Of a DNA stretch of 6,760 nt, positions 1 through 5,401 are shown one piece after another. The position numbers and the translations under genes are program-made. The DNA comes from Pontiella sp. (GTDB taxonomy: Bacteria; Verrucomicrobiota; Kiritimatiellia; Kiritimatiellales; Pontiellaceae): contig JAOZKS010000146.1 in NCBI GenBank assembly GCA_029935255.1, forward strand, positions 1 to 6,760, written 5' to 3'. The first letter of the stretch is position 1. Every line of letters starts with the position of its first letter. Under the pieces are notes generated by a model, which did no database searches, was not told where the DNA came from, and was given only the letters and a program-made list of their open reading frames with translations.

Positions 1-2
1 TC

Positions 3-836
3 GCCGCCTACCTCGCCGAACACGACTACAAGCTCATCGTCGTCGGCCTGCCCAAAACCATCGACAACGATGTCTTCCCGATCAAGCAATCCCTCGGAGC
101 ATGGACCGCTGCCGAAGAAGGCGCAAAATATTTCGAGAACGTCGTCGCCGAACACAACGCCAACCCGCGCATGCTCATCATCCACGAAGTCATGGGCCGC
201 AGCTGCGGCTGGCTCACCGCCTACACCGCCAAGGTCTATCACGAAAACCTCGAAGAACTCGACTTCCTCCCCCACATCGGCCTCTCCGCCGAGCGCAAAG
301 ACGTCCACGCCATCTTCATCCCCGAAATGGAAATCGACATCGCCGCCGAAGCCGACCGCCTTAAAGCGGTGATGGACAACGTCGACAACGTAAACATCTT
401 CATCTCCGAAGGCGCCGGCCTCGAAACCATCGTCAAGGAAATGGAAGCCGCCGGCGAAGAAGTCCCGCGCGATGCCTTCGGCCACGCCAAGCTCGATGCC
501 GTCAACCCCGGCGTCTGGTTCGGCAAGCAATTCGCAGAACGACTCGGTGCCGAAAAAGTCCTCATCCAGAAATCCGGGTACTTCGCCCGCGCCGCCGCCT
601 CCAACGAAGCCGATCTCAAGCTCATCAAAGAGTGTTGCGACAAGGCCATTGAATCCGCCATGGAAGGCATCGGCGGCGTGGTCGGTCACGACGACGACCA
701 GAACTTCGAACTCCGCGCCATCGAATTCCCCCGCATCGCCGGCGGCAAGCCATTCGACATCGACGTCGAGTGGTTCGGCGAGCTCCTCGCCGACATCGGC
801 CAGGCCAAAGGCGGCAAGGTTGCTGCCGAGCACTAG
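3..836 (+). CDS. pfp: PPi-dependent 6-phosphofructokinase, 3' part
   Basis: This is the C-terminal 277 residues of a phosphofructokinase; the 5' end lies left of the window. The enzyme converts fructose 6-phosphate to fructose 1,6-bisphosphate in the cytosol. The active-site motif reads PKTIDND (bases 51-71). The Lys in place of the Gly of ATP enzymes (PGTIDND) is the established mark of pyrophosphate-dependent members, so the step is probably reversible. Other family blocks are visible: MGRSCGW from base 192 (substrate binding), IPEMEID, ISEGAG, the FGHAKLDAVNPG segment, and QKSGYFARAAASN near the C-terminus, which resembles the roughly 400-residue bacterial PPi-PFKs. The second donor-site determinant, GGDD, would be upstream and cannot be checked. 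The reading frame is open without interruption to TAG at 834-836, and a strong terminator follows 20 bp later, so this gene ends its transcription unit. Family assignment is firm; the PPi preference is inferred from the single Lys and overall similarity. Confidence 0.93.
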   Translation, partial: AAYLAEHDYKLIVVGLPKTIDNDVFPIKQSLGAWTAAEEGAKYFENVVAEHNANPRMLIIHEVMGRSCGWLTAYTAKVYHENLEELDFLPHIGLSAERKDVHAIFIPEMEIDIAAEADRLKAVMDNVDNVNIFISEGAGLETIVKEMEAAGEEVPRDAFGHAKLDAVNPGVWFGKQFAERLGAEKVLIQKSGYFARAAASNEADLKLIKECCDKAIESAMEGIGGVVGHDDDQNFELRAIEFPRIAGGKPFDIDVEWFGELLADIGQAKGGKVAAEH

Positions 837-855
837 ACAAGAGTCGGTTACCGAG

Positions 856-887
856 AAAGGGCGGGCTGAAAAGTCCGCCCTTTTTTT
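856..887 (+). terminator. Rho-independent terminator of the phosphofructokinase gene
   Basis: A 12 bp stem (5' arm 856-867, 3' arm 872-883, one G-T wobble) closes on a GAAA tetraloop at 868-871. The T run spans 881-887, its first three bases lying in the stem. The arms read AAAGGGCGGGCT and AGTCCGCCCTTT. It starts 20 bp after the phosphofructokinase stop. The A/T-rich base of the stem could give weak termination on the other strand, but no gene faces it. Confidence 0.93.
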
Positions 888-967
888 CGCCGCATCGACG
901 CTTGCAGCGAACAACATTGCTCCTTTGCACACGAAAAACAGAACGTCGCGCGTTATGCATGAAACCC

Positions 968-973
968 AAGGAG
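968..973 (+). promoter_or_regulatory. Ribosome binding site of the hydrolase gene
   Basis: AAGGAG lies 7 nt before the ATG at 981. It supports that start, which also leaves a complete signal peptide. No convincing sigma70 promoter stands out between the terminator and this site (888-967). Confidence 0.8.
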
Positions 974-980
974 ACTGCTC

Positions 981-2036
981 ATGAAAATCGTATGCACCTT
1001 TGTCCTTCCTCTGCTCTTAACCGTGCCCGTCATTGCGCAGCAGACCGAACCCACTTCCGAAAGCAGTTCGAAACTGAAGAAGACTCTTGAAGCGCGCCCG
1101 CAGCTCGACCGCAACAAGGACGGCATTCTAACGCTGACTGAACTCCGGGAATCGCGGAGCCGGGAAAACGAACGCCCTAAACCGAAAAAAACGGCACCCA
1201 CCTACTCCGATGTTCCATACGGCACCCACCCTTCCATGCAGCTGGATTTCTGGAAGGCGAAATCGAACAAGCCGGCCCCTCTGTTTGTCTTTATTCACGG
1301 CGGTGGATTCCGCGGCGGAGACAAGGCATCCGTTAACCCGGCATTGCTGAAAGGATTCATCGATGCCGGAGTTTCAGTGGCCTCCATCAACTATCGCCTT
1401 TCTGGAATCGGGCCCTATCCGATTCAAATGCATGACAGCGCCCGAGCCGTCCAGTTCCTGCGCTCAAAGGCGGACGCATGGAATATCGATCCGACCCGTC
1501 TGTCGGCAGGCGGCGGTTCGGCCGGATCAGGAATATCCCAATGGCTGGCCTTTCATGACGATCTCAAACATCCAAACAGCAGCGATCCCATCGAACGTTA
1601 TTCCACCCGGCTATCCTGTGCCTTGGCATTTAACATGCAATCGACCTACGACCCGCGCGTCATCAAACAGATTATTCCGGGCGATGCGTATAACGACAGG
1701 GCCCTCAAACCCTTCTACGGACTCCCCGACGACTGGAATTGGGACACGGCGGAAATCGATGCCGATCTCGATGCCCTCATCAAAGATGCCTCGCCGATCA
1801 ACCACCTCACCGCCGATGATCCGCCGGTTTTTATCTTCCACGCCGAACGGACGCGCACGCCCGGAAACATCCACCATCCGAAATTTGGCGAATATCTTGA
1901 AAGCGCCATGAACAAACTGGACATCGAGTCCGTGCGCCGAACCGATGCGGACTACGACTCCCCGGCGGCCCCCTACGAAGACATGGTTCAATTTGTTCTT
2001 CGCCACTATCAGCAGCCAGAACCTCCAGGAAACTGA
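981..2036 (+). CDS. Exported alpha/beta-hydrolase-fold esterase-like protein with EF-hand loop
   Basis: This 351-residue protein begins with a Sec-type signal peptide (residues 1 to about 19: MK, hydrophobic core, then VIAQQ), so it acts outside the cytoplasmic membrane. Residues 43-54 form a canonical 12-residue EF-hand calcium loop with D43, N45, D47, G48, T51 and E54. A charged Lys/Arg-rich linker (about 56-71) leads to an alpha/beta-hydrolase domain of the acetyl-esterase/HSL/BD-FAE kind. The oxyanion-hole motif HGGGF is at 106-110, and the nucleophile elbow GGSAG places Ser180. The segment where relatives usually carry the catalytic Asp (about 287-300) reads HAERTRTPGNIHHP and has no Asp. 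The usual His position (about 320-327) reads RTDADYDSP and has no His. Fold and export are well supported; substrate and activity are unknown. A carbohydrate or lipid esterase is the family expectation, but a non-canonical or inactive member is possible. It appears monocistronic. Confidence 0.85.
   Translation: MKIVCTFVLPLLLTVPVIAQQTEPTSESSSKLKKTLEARPQLDRNKDGILTLTELRESRSRENERPKPKKTAPTYSDVPYGTHPSMQLDFWKAKSNKPAPLFVFIHGGGFRGGDKASVNPALLKGFIDAGVSVASINYRLSGIGPYPIQMHDSARAVQFLRSKADAWNIDPTRLSAGGGSAGSGISQWLAFHDDLKHPNSSDPIERYSTRLSCALAFNMQSTYDPRVIKQIIPGDAYNDRALKPFYGLPDDWNWDTAEIDADLDALIKDASPINHLTADDPPVFIFHAERTRTPGNIHHPKFGEYLESAMNKLDIESVRRTDADYDSPAAPYEDMVQFVLRHYQQPEPPGN
1107..1142 (+). other. EF-hand calcium-binding loop within the hydrolase
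   Basis: These bases encode residues 43-54 of the exported hydrolase, pattern D-x-N-x-D-G-x-L-T-x-x-E. Every ligand position of a canonical EF-hand loop is filled. Only one loop is visible, as in dockerin-like or single EF-hand modules of secreted proteins, so structural calcium binding is inferred rather than shown. Confidence 0.7.
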
Positions 2037-2097
2037 AAACGCGATGCTGATCTACAACCCCGAAGGACGCGCATTAAACATCCAACCCTTGGAAACG

Positions 2098-2118
2098 AAA
2101 GAGGCGGGCTGCTCTTTT
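2098..2118 (+). terminator. Possible short terminator after the hydrolase gene
   Basis: AAAGAG (2098-2103) and CTCTTT (2112-2117) can pair around an 8 nt GC-rich loop and are followed by one more T. The hairpin lies about 60 bp after the hydrolase stop. The stem is short and the T run is minimal, so it is a weak candidate. Confidence 0.4.
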
Positions 2119-2122
2119 GGCA

Positions 2123-2323
2123 TCAGCTCATTTTAGGAAATGTTACATTCCTGAGCTTTGCGTTGTGCATTAGTTCGCGGGAAAAAGCGGAGAGGGACTC
2201 CGGAGTGGGCGGGGCGAAGGGGCCGCCAAAATAGACGCGGTCATGGACGCTCTCGGCATTCATCCACTCATGGAGCTGGGCGTGCGGCATTTGGAAGGTG
2301 GTGCCGTAGTGGTGCGGCGGCAT
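2123..2323 (-). pseudogene. Unidentified coding-like remnant, C-terminal end of a lost gene
   Basis: A 66-codon frame on the minus strand has protein-like composition (HYGTTFQMPHAQLHEW, VYFGGPFAPPTPESLSAF, then a basic end) and favours C or G at third positions over most of its length, as the window's real genes do. It has no ribosome binding site, and an in-frame TAG lies three codons before the first ATG. The 5' part of the original gene therefore seems to be missing, with the remainder left after a deletion or rearrangement. I do not recognise the family. It sits alone in the gap between the hydrolase and rubrerythrin genes. A genuine small protein is possible but less likely without a start signal. 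The plus-strand frame over the same bases (2158-2394) looks like its shadow. Confidence 0.4.
2125..2157. repeat. Inverted repeat at the end of the remnant
   Basis: AGCTCA (2125-2130) and TGAGCT (2152-2157) form a 6 bp dyad. Inside it, AGGAA (2135-2139) pairs with TTCCT (2147-2151). It covers the stop region of the minus-strand remnant. There is no clear T run on either side, so it could be a relict terminator or simply a chance dyad. Confidence 0.3.
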
Positions 2324-2379
2324 CGGCTTGGCCTACGGAGGGCTTCCCGCACGAAGCAGTATCCGGACATTGCTTGTAT

Positions 2380-2394
2380 TTAGATCTCATCTAA
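2380..2394. promoter_or_regulatory. Palindrome upstream of rubrerythrin
   Basis: TTAGAT and ATCTAA form perfect 6 bp arms around CTC, in a locally AT-rich stretch about 95 bp before the rubrerythrin start. Size and location suit a regulator binding site, but I cannot match it to a named operator, and no good sigma70 promoter could be fixed next to it. Confidence 0.3.
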
Positions 2395-2419
2395 TGAACC
2401 CCAAACAAGTTTCCAGACT

Positions 2420-2440
2420 TTGGATATTTTAACATTCCAA
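2420..2440. promoter_or_regulatory. Candidate operator upstream of rubrerythrin
   Basis: This 21 bp imperfect palindrome has TTGGA (2420-2424) and TCCAA (2436-2440) as outer arms and symmetric TT/AA pairs next to the centre, giving seven matched positions per half. It lies 46 bp before the rubrerythrin ATG, where an operator would act. Rubrerythrin genes are often controlled by peroxide- or iron-responsive regulators, but this is not a recognisable PerR or Fur box. Confidence 0.35.
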
Positions 2441-2441
2441 T

Positions 2442-2460
2442 AGGGTCAACCCTTTGAGGG
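2442..2460 (+). repeat. Overlapping small dyads in the rubrerythrin leader
   Basis: AGGGT (2442-2446) pairs with ACCCT (2449-2453) across 2 nt, and CCCT (2450-2453) can instead pair with AGGG (2457-2460). The two pairings exclude each other. With a 2-3 nt loop neither is a strong RNA hairpin, so a DNA-level role or chance is as likely as a leader switch. Confidence 0.25.
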
Positions 2461-2474
2461 AGTCCACATTAACT

Positions 2475-2479
2475 AGGAG
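2475..2479 (+). promoter_or_regulatory. Ribosome binding site that sets the rubrerythrin start
   Basis: AGGAG sits 7 nt before the ATG at 2487. It argues against the upstream in-frame TTG at 2454, which would add 11 residues not found in typical rubrerythrins and has no Shine-Dalgarno sequence of its own. Confidence 0.8.
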
Positions 2480-2486
2480 CAGATAC

Positions 2487-3062
2487 ATGCCGGATATCAA
2501 AGGAACCGAAACCGAAAAGAACCTGATGAAAGCCTTCGCCGGTGAATCGCAGGCACGTAATCGCTATACCTATTTCGCGAGTGCCGCGAAAAAAGAAGGC
2601 CTCGTGCAGATGGCCGATATCTTTCTGGAAACCGCTGCACAGGAAAAGGAGCATGCCAAGCGTTTCTTCAAATTCCTAGAAGGCGGCCTGTGCGAAATCA
2701 CAGCCACCTTTCCTGCGGGCATCGTCGGCACCACCGCCGAAAACCTCGAAGCCGCCGCCGATGGCGAGAACGAAGAGTGGACGGAGCTATACCCCGCTTT
2801 TGCCGCCACCGCGCGTGAAGAAGGATTCACCGCCGTTGCCACAGTATTCGAAAAAATCTGCATTGCCGAAAAGCAGCACGAAAAACGCTATCGCGACCTA
2901 CTCAAAAACCTGAACGAAGGCAGGGTCTTCAAAAAGGACGGCCAGGTCATCTGGCGTTGCCGCAACTGCGGTTTCATTCATGAAGCCGAAGAAGCCCCCG
3001 GCATGTGCCCCGCCTGCGCGCACCCGCAAGCGCACTTTGAAGTGCTCGGCGAAAATTATTAA
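2487..3062 (+). CDS. rbr: Rubrerythrin
   Basis: This 191-residue cytosolic non-haem iron protein reduces hydrogen peroxide in anaerobes and microaerophiles, taking electrons from rubredoxin or an NAD(P)H-dependent donor. An N-terminal ferritin-like four-helix domain carries the diiron ligands at the expected places: E20, E53 and H56 (EKEH), E94 and E97, then E128 and H131 (EKQH). The C-terminal rubredoxin-like domain has both Cys pairs, C158/C161 (CRNCG) and C174/C177 (CPAC). Length and ligand numbering agree closely with the classic Desulfovibrio protein. Start choice rests on AGGAG before ATG 2487. The gene stands alone, with dyads upstream that may be regulatory. Its stop interlocks with that of the convergent TIM-barrel gene, leaving no terminator between them. 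All metal ligands are intact, so an active enzyme is expected. Confidence 0.96.
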   Translation: MPDIKGTETEKNLMKAFAGESQARNRYTYFASAAKKEGLVQMADIFLETAAQEKEHAKRFFKFLEGGLCEITATFPAGIVGTTAENLEAAADGENEEWTELYPAFAATAREEGFTAVATVFEKICIAEKQHEKRYRDLLKNLNEGRVFKKDGQVIWRCRNCGFIHEAEEAPGMCPACAHPQAHFEVLGENY

Positions 3063-3979
3063 AGGGTGGCGAATGCTCGTTCGAGCAGGCGCTTGGTAAG
3101 CATGATGCCCTCGTGCGTGCCGGGCGTTCCGCCTTCCCACTCAACCCCGACATAACCCCGGTAGCCCGCAGCGGCCACAATGCGCATCATCCGAAAATAG
3201 TCGGTGTTGATTTCATGGCCGTCGGCATCGAACGCATGGCTTTTGGCGCTGACGGCCTGGGCATACGGCATAAGCTCCTCGACCCCTTTGTAGCGGTCGT
3301 ACATCCGATCTGGATTGCGGCCGATACGAAAATTCCCGAAGTCAGGAAGAGTTCCAACCGTTGGAAGATCAACTCTCTTCATCACCCCAGCCAACCACTC
3401 CCCGTTACTGGAAAGCCCGCCATGGTTTTCCACGAGAATATTGATGTTCTTGTCTTTTCCGTATCCTGCCAGCAGGCGCAAGCCATCGGCGGCCAGCTGT
3501 TGCTGTTCTTCATAACTTCCTTTGCTTCCAGCATTCACACGAATGGAATGACAACCCAGCTGTGCGGCGGCATCGATCCACGGCTTGTGCTTTTCGAGCG
3601 TCTTCAGGCGCTCCGCTTCGGAGGGATGACCCACCATGCCGCACCCGTCGCACATGATCAGCACACTCGTAGCGCCCTCGCCCTCGGCACGTTTCTTTAG
3701 TTCATTGAAATAGGCTTCGTCGCCCTCATGGCCCTTATAGAATGAGTTCACATATTCAATGCCCTCGATGCCGCATTCATTTTTTGCATAAACAGCAAAA
3801 TCAAGAGGGTCTAAATACCCCGCCTCTTCAGACTTCGCATTATGAAACTTGCGAATCGACCACTGGGCCAGCGAAATCTTAAATTCGGGTTGCTTCGGAG
3901 TGCGACCTCCGGCCTGAAGCTTCAGTGTACTACCCGCGCCGGCCAAAGTAGCGGCGGTGATAAACATTTTGCGATTCAT
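3059..3979 (-). CDS. Exported sugar phosphate isomerase/epimerase-like TIM-barrel protein
   Basis: This 306-residue protein belongs to the xylose-isomerase-like TIM-barrel (AP endonuclease 2) superfamily, whose members isomerise or epimerise sugars and sugar derivatives with a divalent metal. The likely metal ligands are E184 (VENHGG), D213 (LPDFGN), H248 (AKSHAF) and E280 or E282 (VGVEWEGG). The N-terminus, NRKMFITAATLAGAGS and on to about residue 24, resembles a Tat signal with RK in place of RR, so a periplasmic protein is likely. Many PVC-type genomes carry such exported paralogues beside sugar-degradation genes, though no such cluster is visible here. The start at 3979 is preceded by AAGGAAGG at suitable spacing. 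It lies 53 bp downstream of ruvC in the same direction and may be partly co-transcribed. Its true substrate cannot be read from the sequence. Residues 110-114 read CDGCG, where I recall relatives often having Glu in place of C113. Confidence 0.85.
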   Translation of the reverse strand: MNRKMFITAATLAGAGSTLKLQAGGRTPKQPEFKISLAQWSIRKFHNAKSEEAGYLDPLDFAVYAKNECGIEGIEYVNSFYKGHEGDEAYFNELKKRAEGEGATSVLIMCDGCGMVGHPSEAERLKTLEKHKPWIDAAAQLGCHSIRVNAGSKGSYEEQQQLAADGLRLLAGYGKDKNINILVENHGGLSSNGEWLAGVMKRVDLPTVGTLPDFGNFRIGRNPDRMYDRYKGVEELMPYAQAVSAKSHAFDADGHEINTDYFRMMRIVAAAGYRGYVGVEWEGGTPGTHEGIMLTKRLLERAFATL

Positions 3980-4032
3980 TTAGACCTTCCTTATGCGGGT
4001 TATGAGTTTTCAATACGAAACAAGAACTTCGT

Positions 4033-4545
4033 TTAAATTGTCTTAGCTCGTAGCTCTTCGGGTAATGAGAGTTGGTGAAAATGGCAGATGGCAATGGCCA
4101 ACGCGTCGGCGGCATCTTCCTGCGGTTGCTCGGAAAGATTGAGTAGACGCACCACCATCTTCGCCACCTGATCCTTACTGGCGGAACCCGTCCCGACCAC
4201 CGCCGACTTCACCTTGCGCGGTGCGTGCTCCGAGATCTCCAACCCCTTCTTGGCACAAGCTGCAATGGCCACGCCGCGCGCCTGCCCCAGCACCATGGCC
4301 GTATTGGCATTCTTCGCAAAAAATGCGCCCTCGATCGCCGCGCAGGTCGGTTGGTGTTCTTCAATTAGATCCGTGATGGAATTGAAAATATTCTCCAAGC
4401 ACAGCGAGTGCGGCACCTTCGGTTTATTTTGAATGCGCCCATAGGCGATGGCGCGCAGTTCGGAACCGTGCGCTTCGATGATCCCCACGCCCGTTGAGCG
4501 CAAAGAAGTGTCGATCCCTAGAATTTTAACCGTTTCACGCGCCAT
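4033..4545 (-). CDS. ruvC: Holliday junction resolvase RuvC
   Basis: This 170-residue endonuclease cuts Holliday junctions during homologous recombination, working as a dimer with the RuvAB branch-migration motor. The four catalytic acidic residues of the RNase H-like fold are present: D12 (GIDTSLRSTG), E72 (IEGAFFAKNANTAM), and D144 and D147 (EDAADALA). The AKNANTAMVLGQARG block after E72 is characteristic of RuvC, and the length is usual for the family. The start at 4545 follows a GGGAAG ribosome binding site. Neither ruvA nor ruvB is adjacent; instead the next gene in the same direction is the exported TIM-barrel protein 53 bp on. It is divergent from the TetR regulator gene across 229 bp, and I could not fix its promoter. 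Confidence 0.95.
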   Translation of the reverse strand: MARETVKILGIDTSLRSTGVGIIEAHGSELRAIAYGRIQNKPKVPHSLCLENIFNSITDLIEEHQPTCAAIEGAFFAKNANTAMVLGQARGVAIAACAKKGLEISEHAPRKVKSAVVGTGSASKDQVAKMVVRLLNLSEQPQEDAADALAIAICHFHQLSLPEELRAKTI

Positions 4546-4583
4546 GTTTCTTCCCGTTCATTGCTTGTTCTTCTGGAGGGCGA

Positions 4584-4598
4584 GGCTCCGTTCGAGCC
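4584..4598. repeat. Hairpin in a repeat-like intergenic segment
   Basis: GGCTC (4584-4588) and GAGCC (4594-4598) form a 5 bp stem around CGTTC, within the stretch GGAGGGCGAGGCTCC ahead of ruvC. From memory, this style (translating as GEAPxEP in one frame) resembles short dispersed intergenic repeats in Verrucomicrobia- and Planctomycetes-type genomes. Only one copy lies in the window, so repeat status is unproven. The rest of the divergent gap, about 4600-4710, shows no gene. Confidence 0.35.
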
Positions 4599-4714
4599 AT
4601 ATCCCTGCTCATTCGCAACTCCGAACAACGTGGTGTCCTCCAAATCCAGCGTCAAATCTACTATGCCTTTGCGGGGAAGTCACGTGGGAGAAAAAAGAAT
4701 CACATACAGGTTTC

Positions 4715-4742
4715 TTGACAAAACCCAAACGATCGCTATGTT
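4715..4742 (+). promoter_or_regulatory. Sigma70-like promoter of the TetR-efflux operon
   Basis: A perfect -35 TTGACA (4715-4720) is followed after 16 bp by the -10 candidate TATGTT (4737-4742, four of six consensus bases). Transcription would start near 4749-4750, about 25 nt before the regulator ATG, inside the adjoining palindrome. That arrangement suits direct repression. Confidence 0.65.
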
Positions 4743-4760
4743 TCAAATGCTCATTTGAAA
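4741..4760. promoter_or_regulatory. TetR-family operator (20 bp palindrome)
   Basis: Two perfect 9 bp arms, TTTCAAATG (4741-4749) and CATTTGAAA (4752-4760), flank a 2 bp centre. The site touches the -10 and covers the predicted transcription start of the TetR gene, ending 14 bp before its ATG. Size, symmetry and position are those of a TetR-family self-operator; binding by this particular protein is inferred. Confidence 0.75.
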
Positions 4761-4774
4761 TACCTATTTAGATT

Positions 4775-5401
4775 ATGACTAAAAACTCATCCACAACCAA
4801 AGAACGCGTTTTGCAAGCGGCCTGCGAAATTTTTGCCGCGAAGGGATACCGCGAGGCCACTGTGGCGGAAATCTGCGAAGCGGCCGGAGCGAACATTGCC
4901 GCAGTAAACTATCACTTTGGCGACAAGGAAAAGCTCTACGACGAGGTTTGGCACTGCGCCTTTTCCTATGCCACAGGAGCCTATCCAACCGACGGAGGCC
5001 TCCCGGAAAGTTCAGGCATCGAAGAAAAGCTCTATGCCTTTGCGAGCGCCATCCTCCACCGCATCTTCAGCGACGACGAAAACGGACTGTTTGCCAAACT
5101 GCTCTACCGCGAGATGGCATCGCCCACGCTTGCCCTTAAAAAAATTGCAATCGACTATCTCTTCCCGCAAAGTCAACACATGGCTGGCGTGATTCAATCC
5201 ATCCCCGACTCGGAATTTGATGAACACACTCTATTTCTTTGCACCCACAGCATTATCGGCCAATGCGCCTTCTACAATTTCAGCCGCCCGTTGCGCGAAC
5301 GCATGATGGGGCAGGAAACCATGTCCGAAGAGGAGATCGATCGCACCGCCCGCCACATCGCCCGCTTCTCTCTCGGCGGCTTAAAGGAAATTCAAAAATG
5401 A
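4775..5401 (+). CDS. TetR/AcrR-family repressor, CecR-like
   Basis: This 208-residue cytosolic transcription factor has a TetR N-terminal DNA-binding domain (about residues 9-55), with the helix-turn-helix around 29-48 ending in the signature AAVNYHFGDKEKLY. The C-terminal part, including YREMASPTLALKKI, resembles the CecR/YbiH (DUF1956) ligand-binding domain. That clade controls drug-efflux genes in enterobacteria. The ATG at 4775 is the first possible start, since an in-frame TAG lies two codons upstream. It has no clear Shine-Dalgarno sequence, unlike other genes in the window. A palindrome on its promoter indicates self-repression. The gene overlaps the following outer-membrane channel gene by ATGA, so the repressor most likely controls that efflux system in response to an unknown small molecule. 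Confidence 0.92.
   Translation: MTKNSSTTKERVLQAACEIFAAKGYREATVAEICEAAGANIAAVNYHFGDKEKLYDEVWHCAFSYATGAYPTDGGLPESSGIEEKLYAFASAILHRIFSDDENGLFAKLLYREMASPTLALKKIAIDYLFPQSQHMAGVIQSIPDSEFDEHTLFLCTHSIIGQCAFYNFSRPLRERMMGQETMSEEEIDRTARHIARFSLGGLKEIQK
5384..5389 (+). promoter_or_regulatory. Ribosome binding site of the efflux gene inside tetR
   Basis: AAGGAA lies 8 nt before the ATG at 5398 and within the last codons of the repressor gene. It fixes the channel start and, with the ATGA overlap, supports coupled translation. Confidence 0.7.

Noticed and set aside
239..670. 143-codon open frame on the minus strand
   Set aside because: It is antisense to the phosphofructokinase gene and reflects that gene's strong third-position C/G bias; Ser/Ala-rich low-complexity translation.
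472..984. 170-codon open frame on the plus strand
   Set aside because: It is out of frame within the phosphofructokinase gene, runs through its terminator, and translates to low-complexity Ser/Pro/Ala sequence.
1945..2136. 63-codon open frame crossing the hydrolase stop
   Set aside because: It starts inside the hydrolase gene out of frame, has no ribosome binding site, and shows no domain or signal; treated as chance.
2158..2394. 78-codon plus-strand frame in the gap before rubrerythrin
   Set aside because: Arg/Gly/His-rich composition typical of an antisense shadow; the opposite strand shows the better coding bias.
2370..2397. TTGCTT-16 bp-TAATGA as a rubrerythrin promoter
   Set aside because: It matches the sigma70 consensus at only about half of the -35 and fewer -10 positions, and would leave a leader of about 80 nt; not better than chance in this AT-rich stretch.
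3113..3700. 195-codon open frame on the plus strand
   Set aside because: It lies wholly antisense to the TIM-barrel gene, which has clear family motifs, a ribosome binding site and a signal peptide. The frame has no recognisable domain and no start signal, so it is a shadow.
4010..4032. Weak ACGAA/TTCGT dyad between ruvC and the TIM-barrel gene
   Set aside because: Only five paired bases with an 8 nt loop and no T run, too weak to call a terminator; the 53 bp spacing also allows read-through.
4448..4771. Plus-strand frames upstream of the TetR gene
   Set aside because: They start in the antisense of ruvC and cross the hairpin segment, promoter and operator; no protein-like motifs or ribosome binding site.
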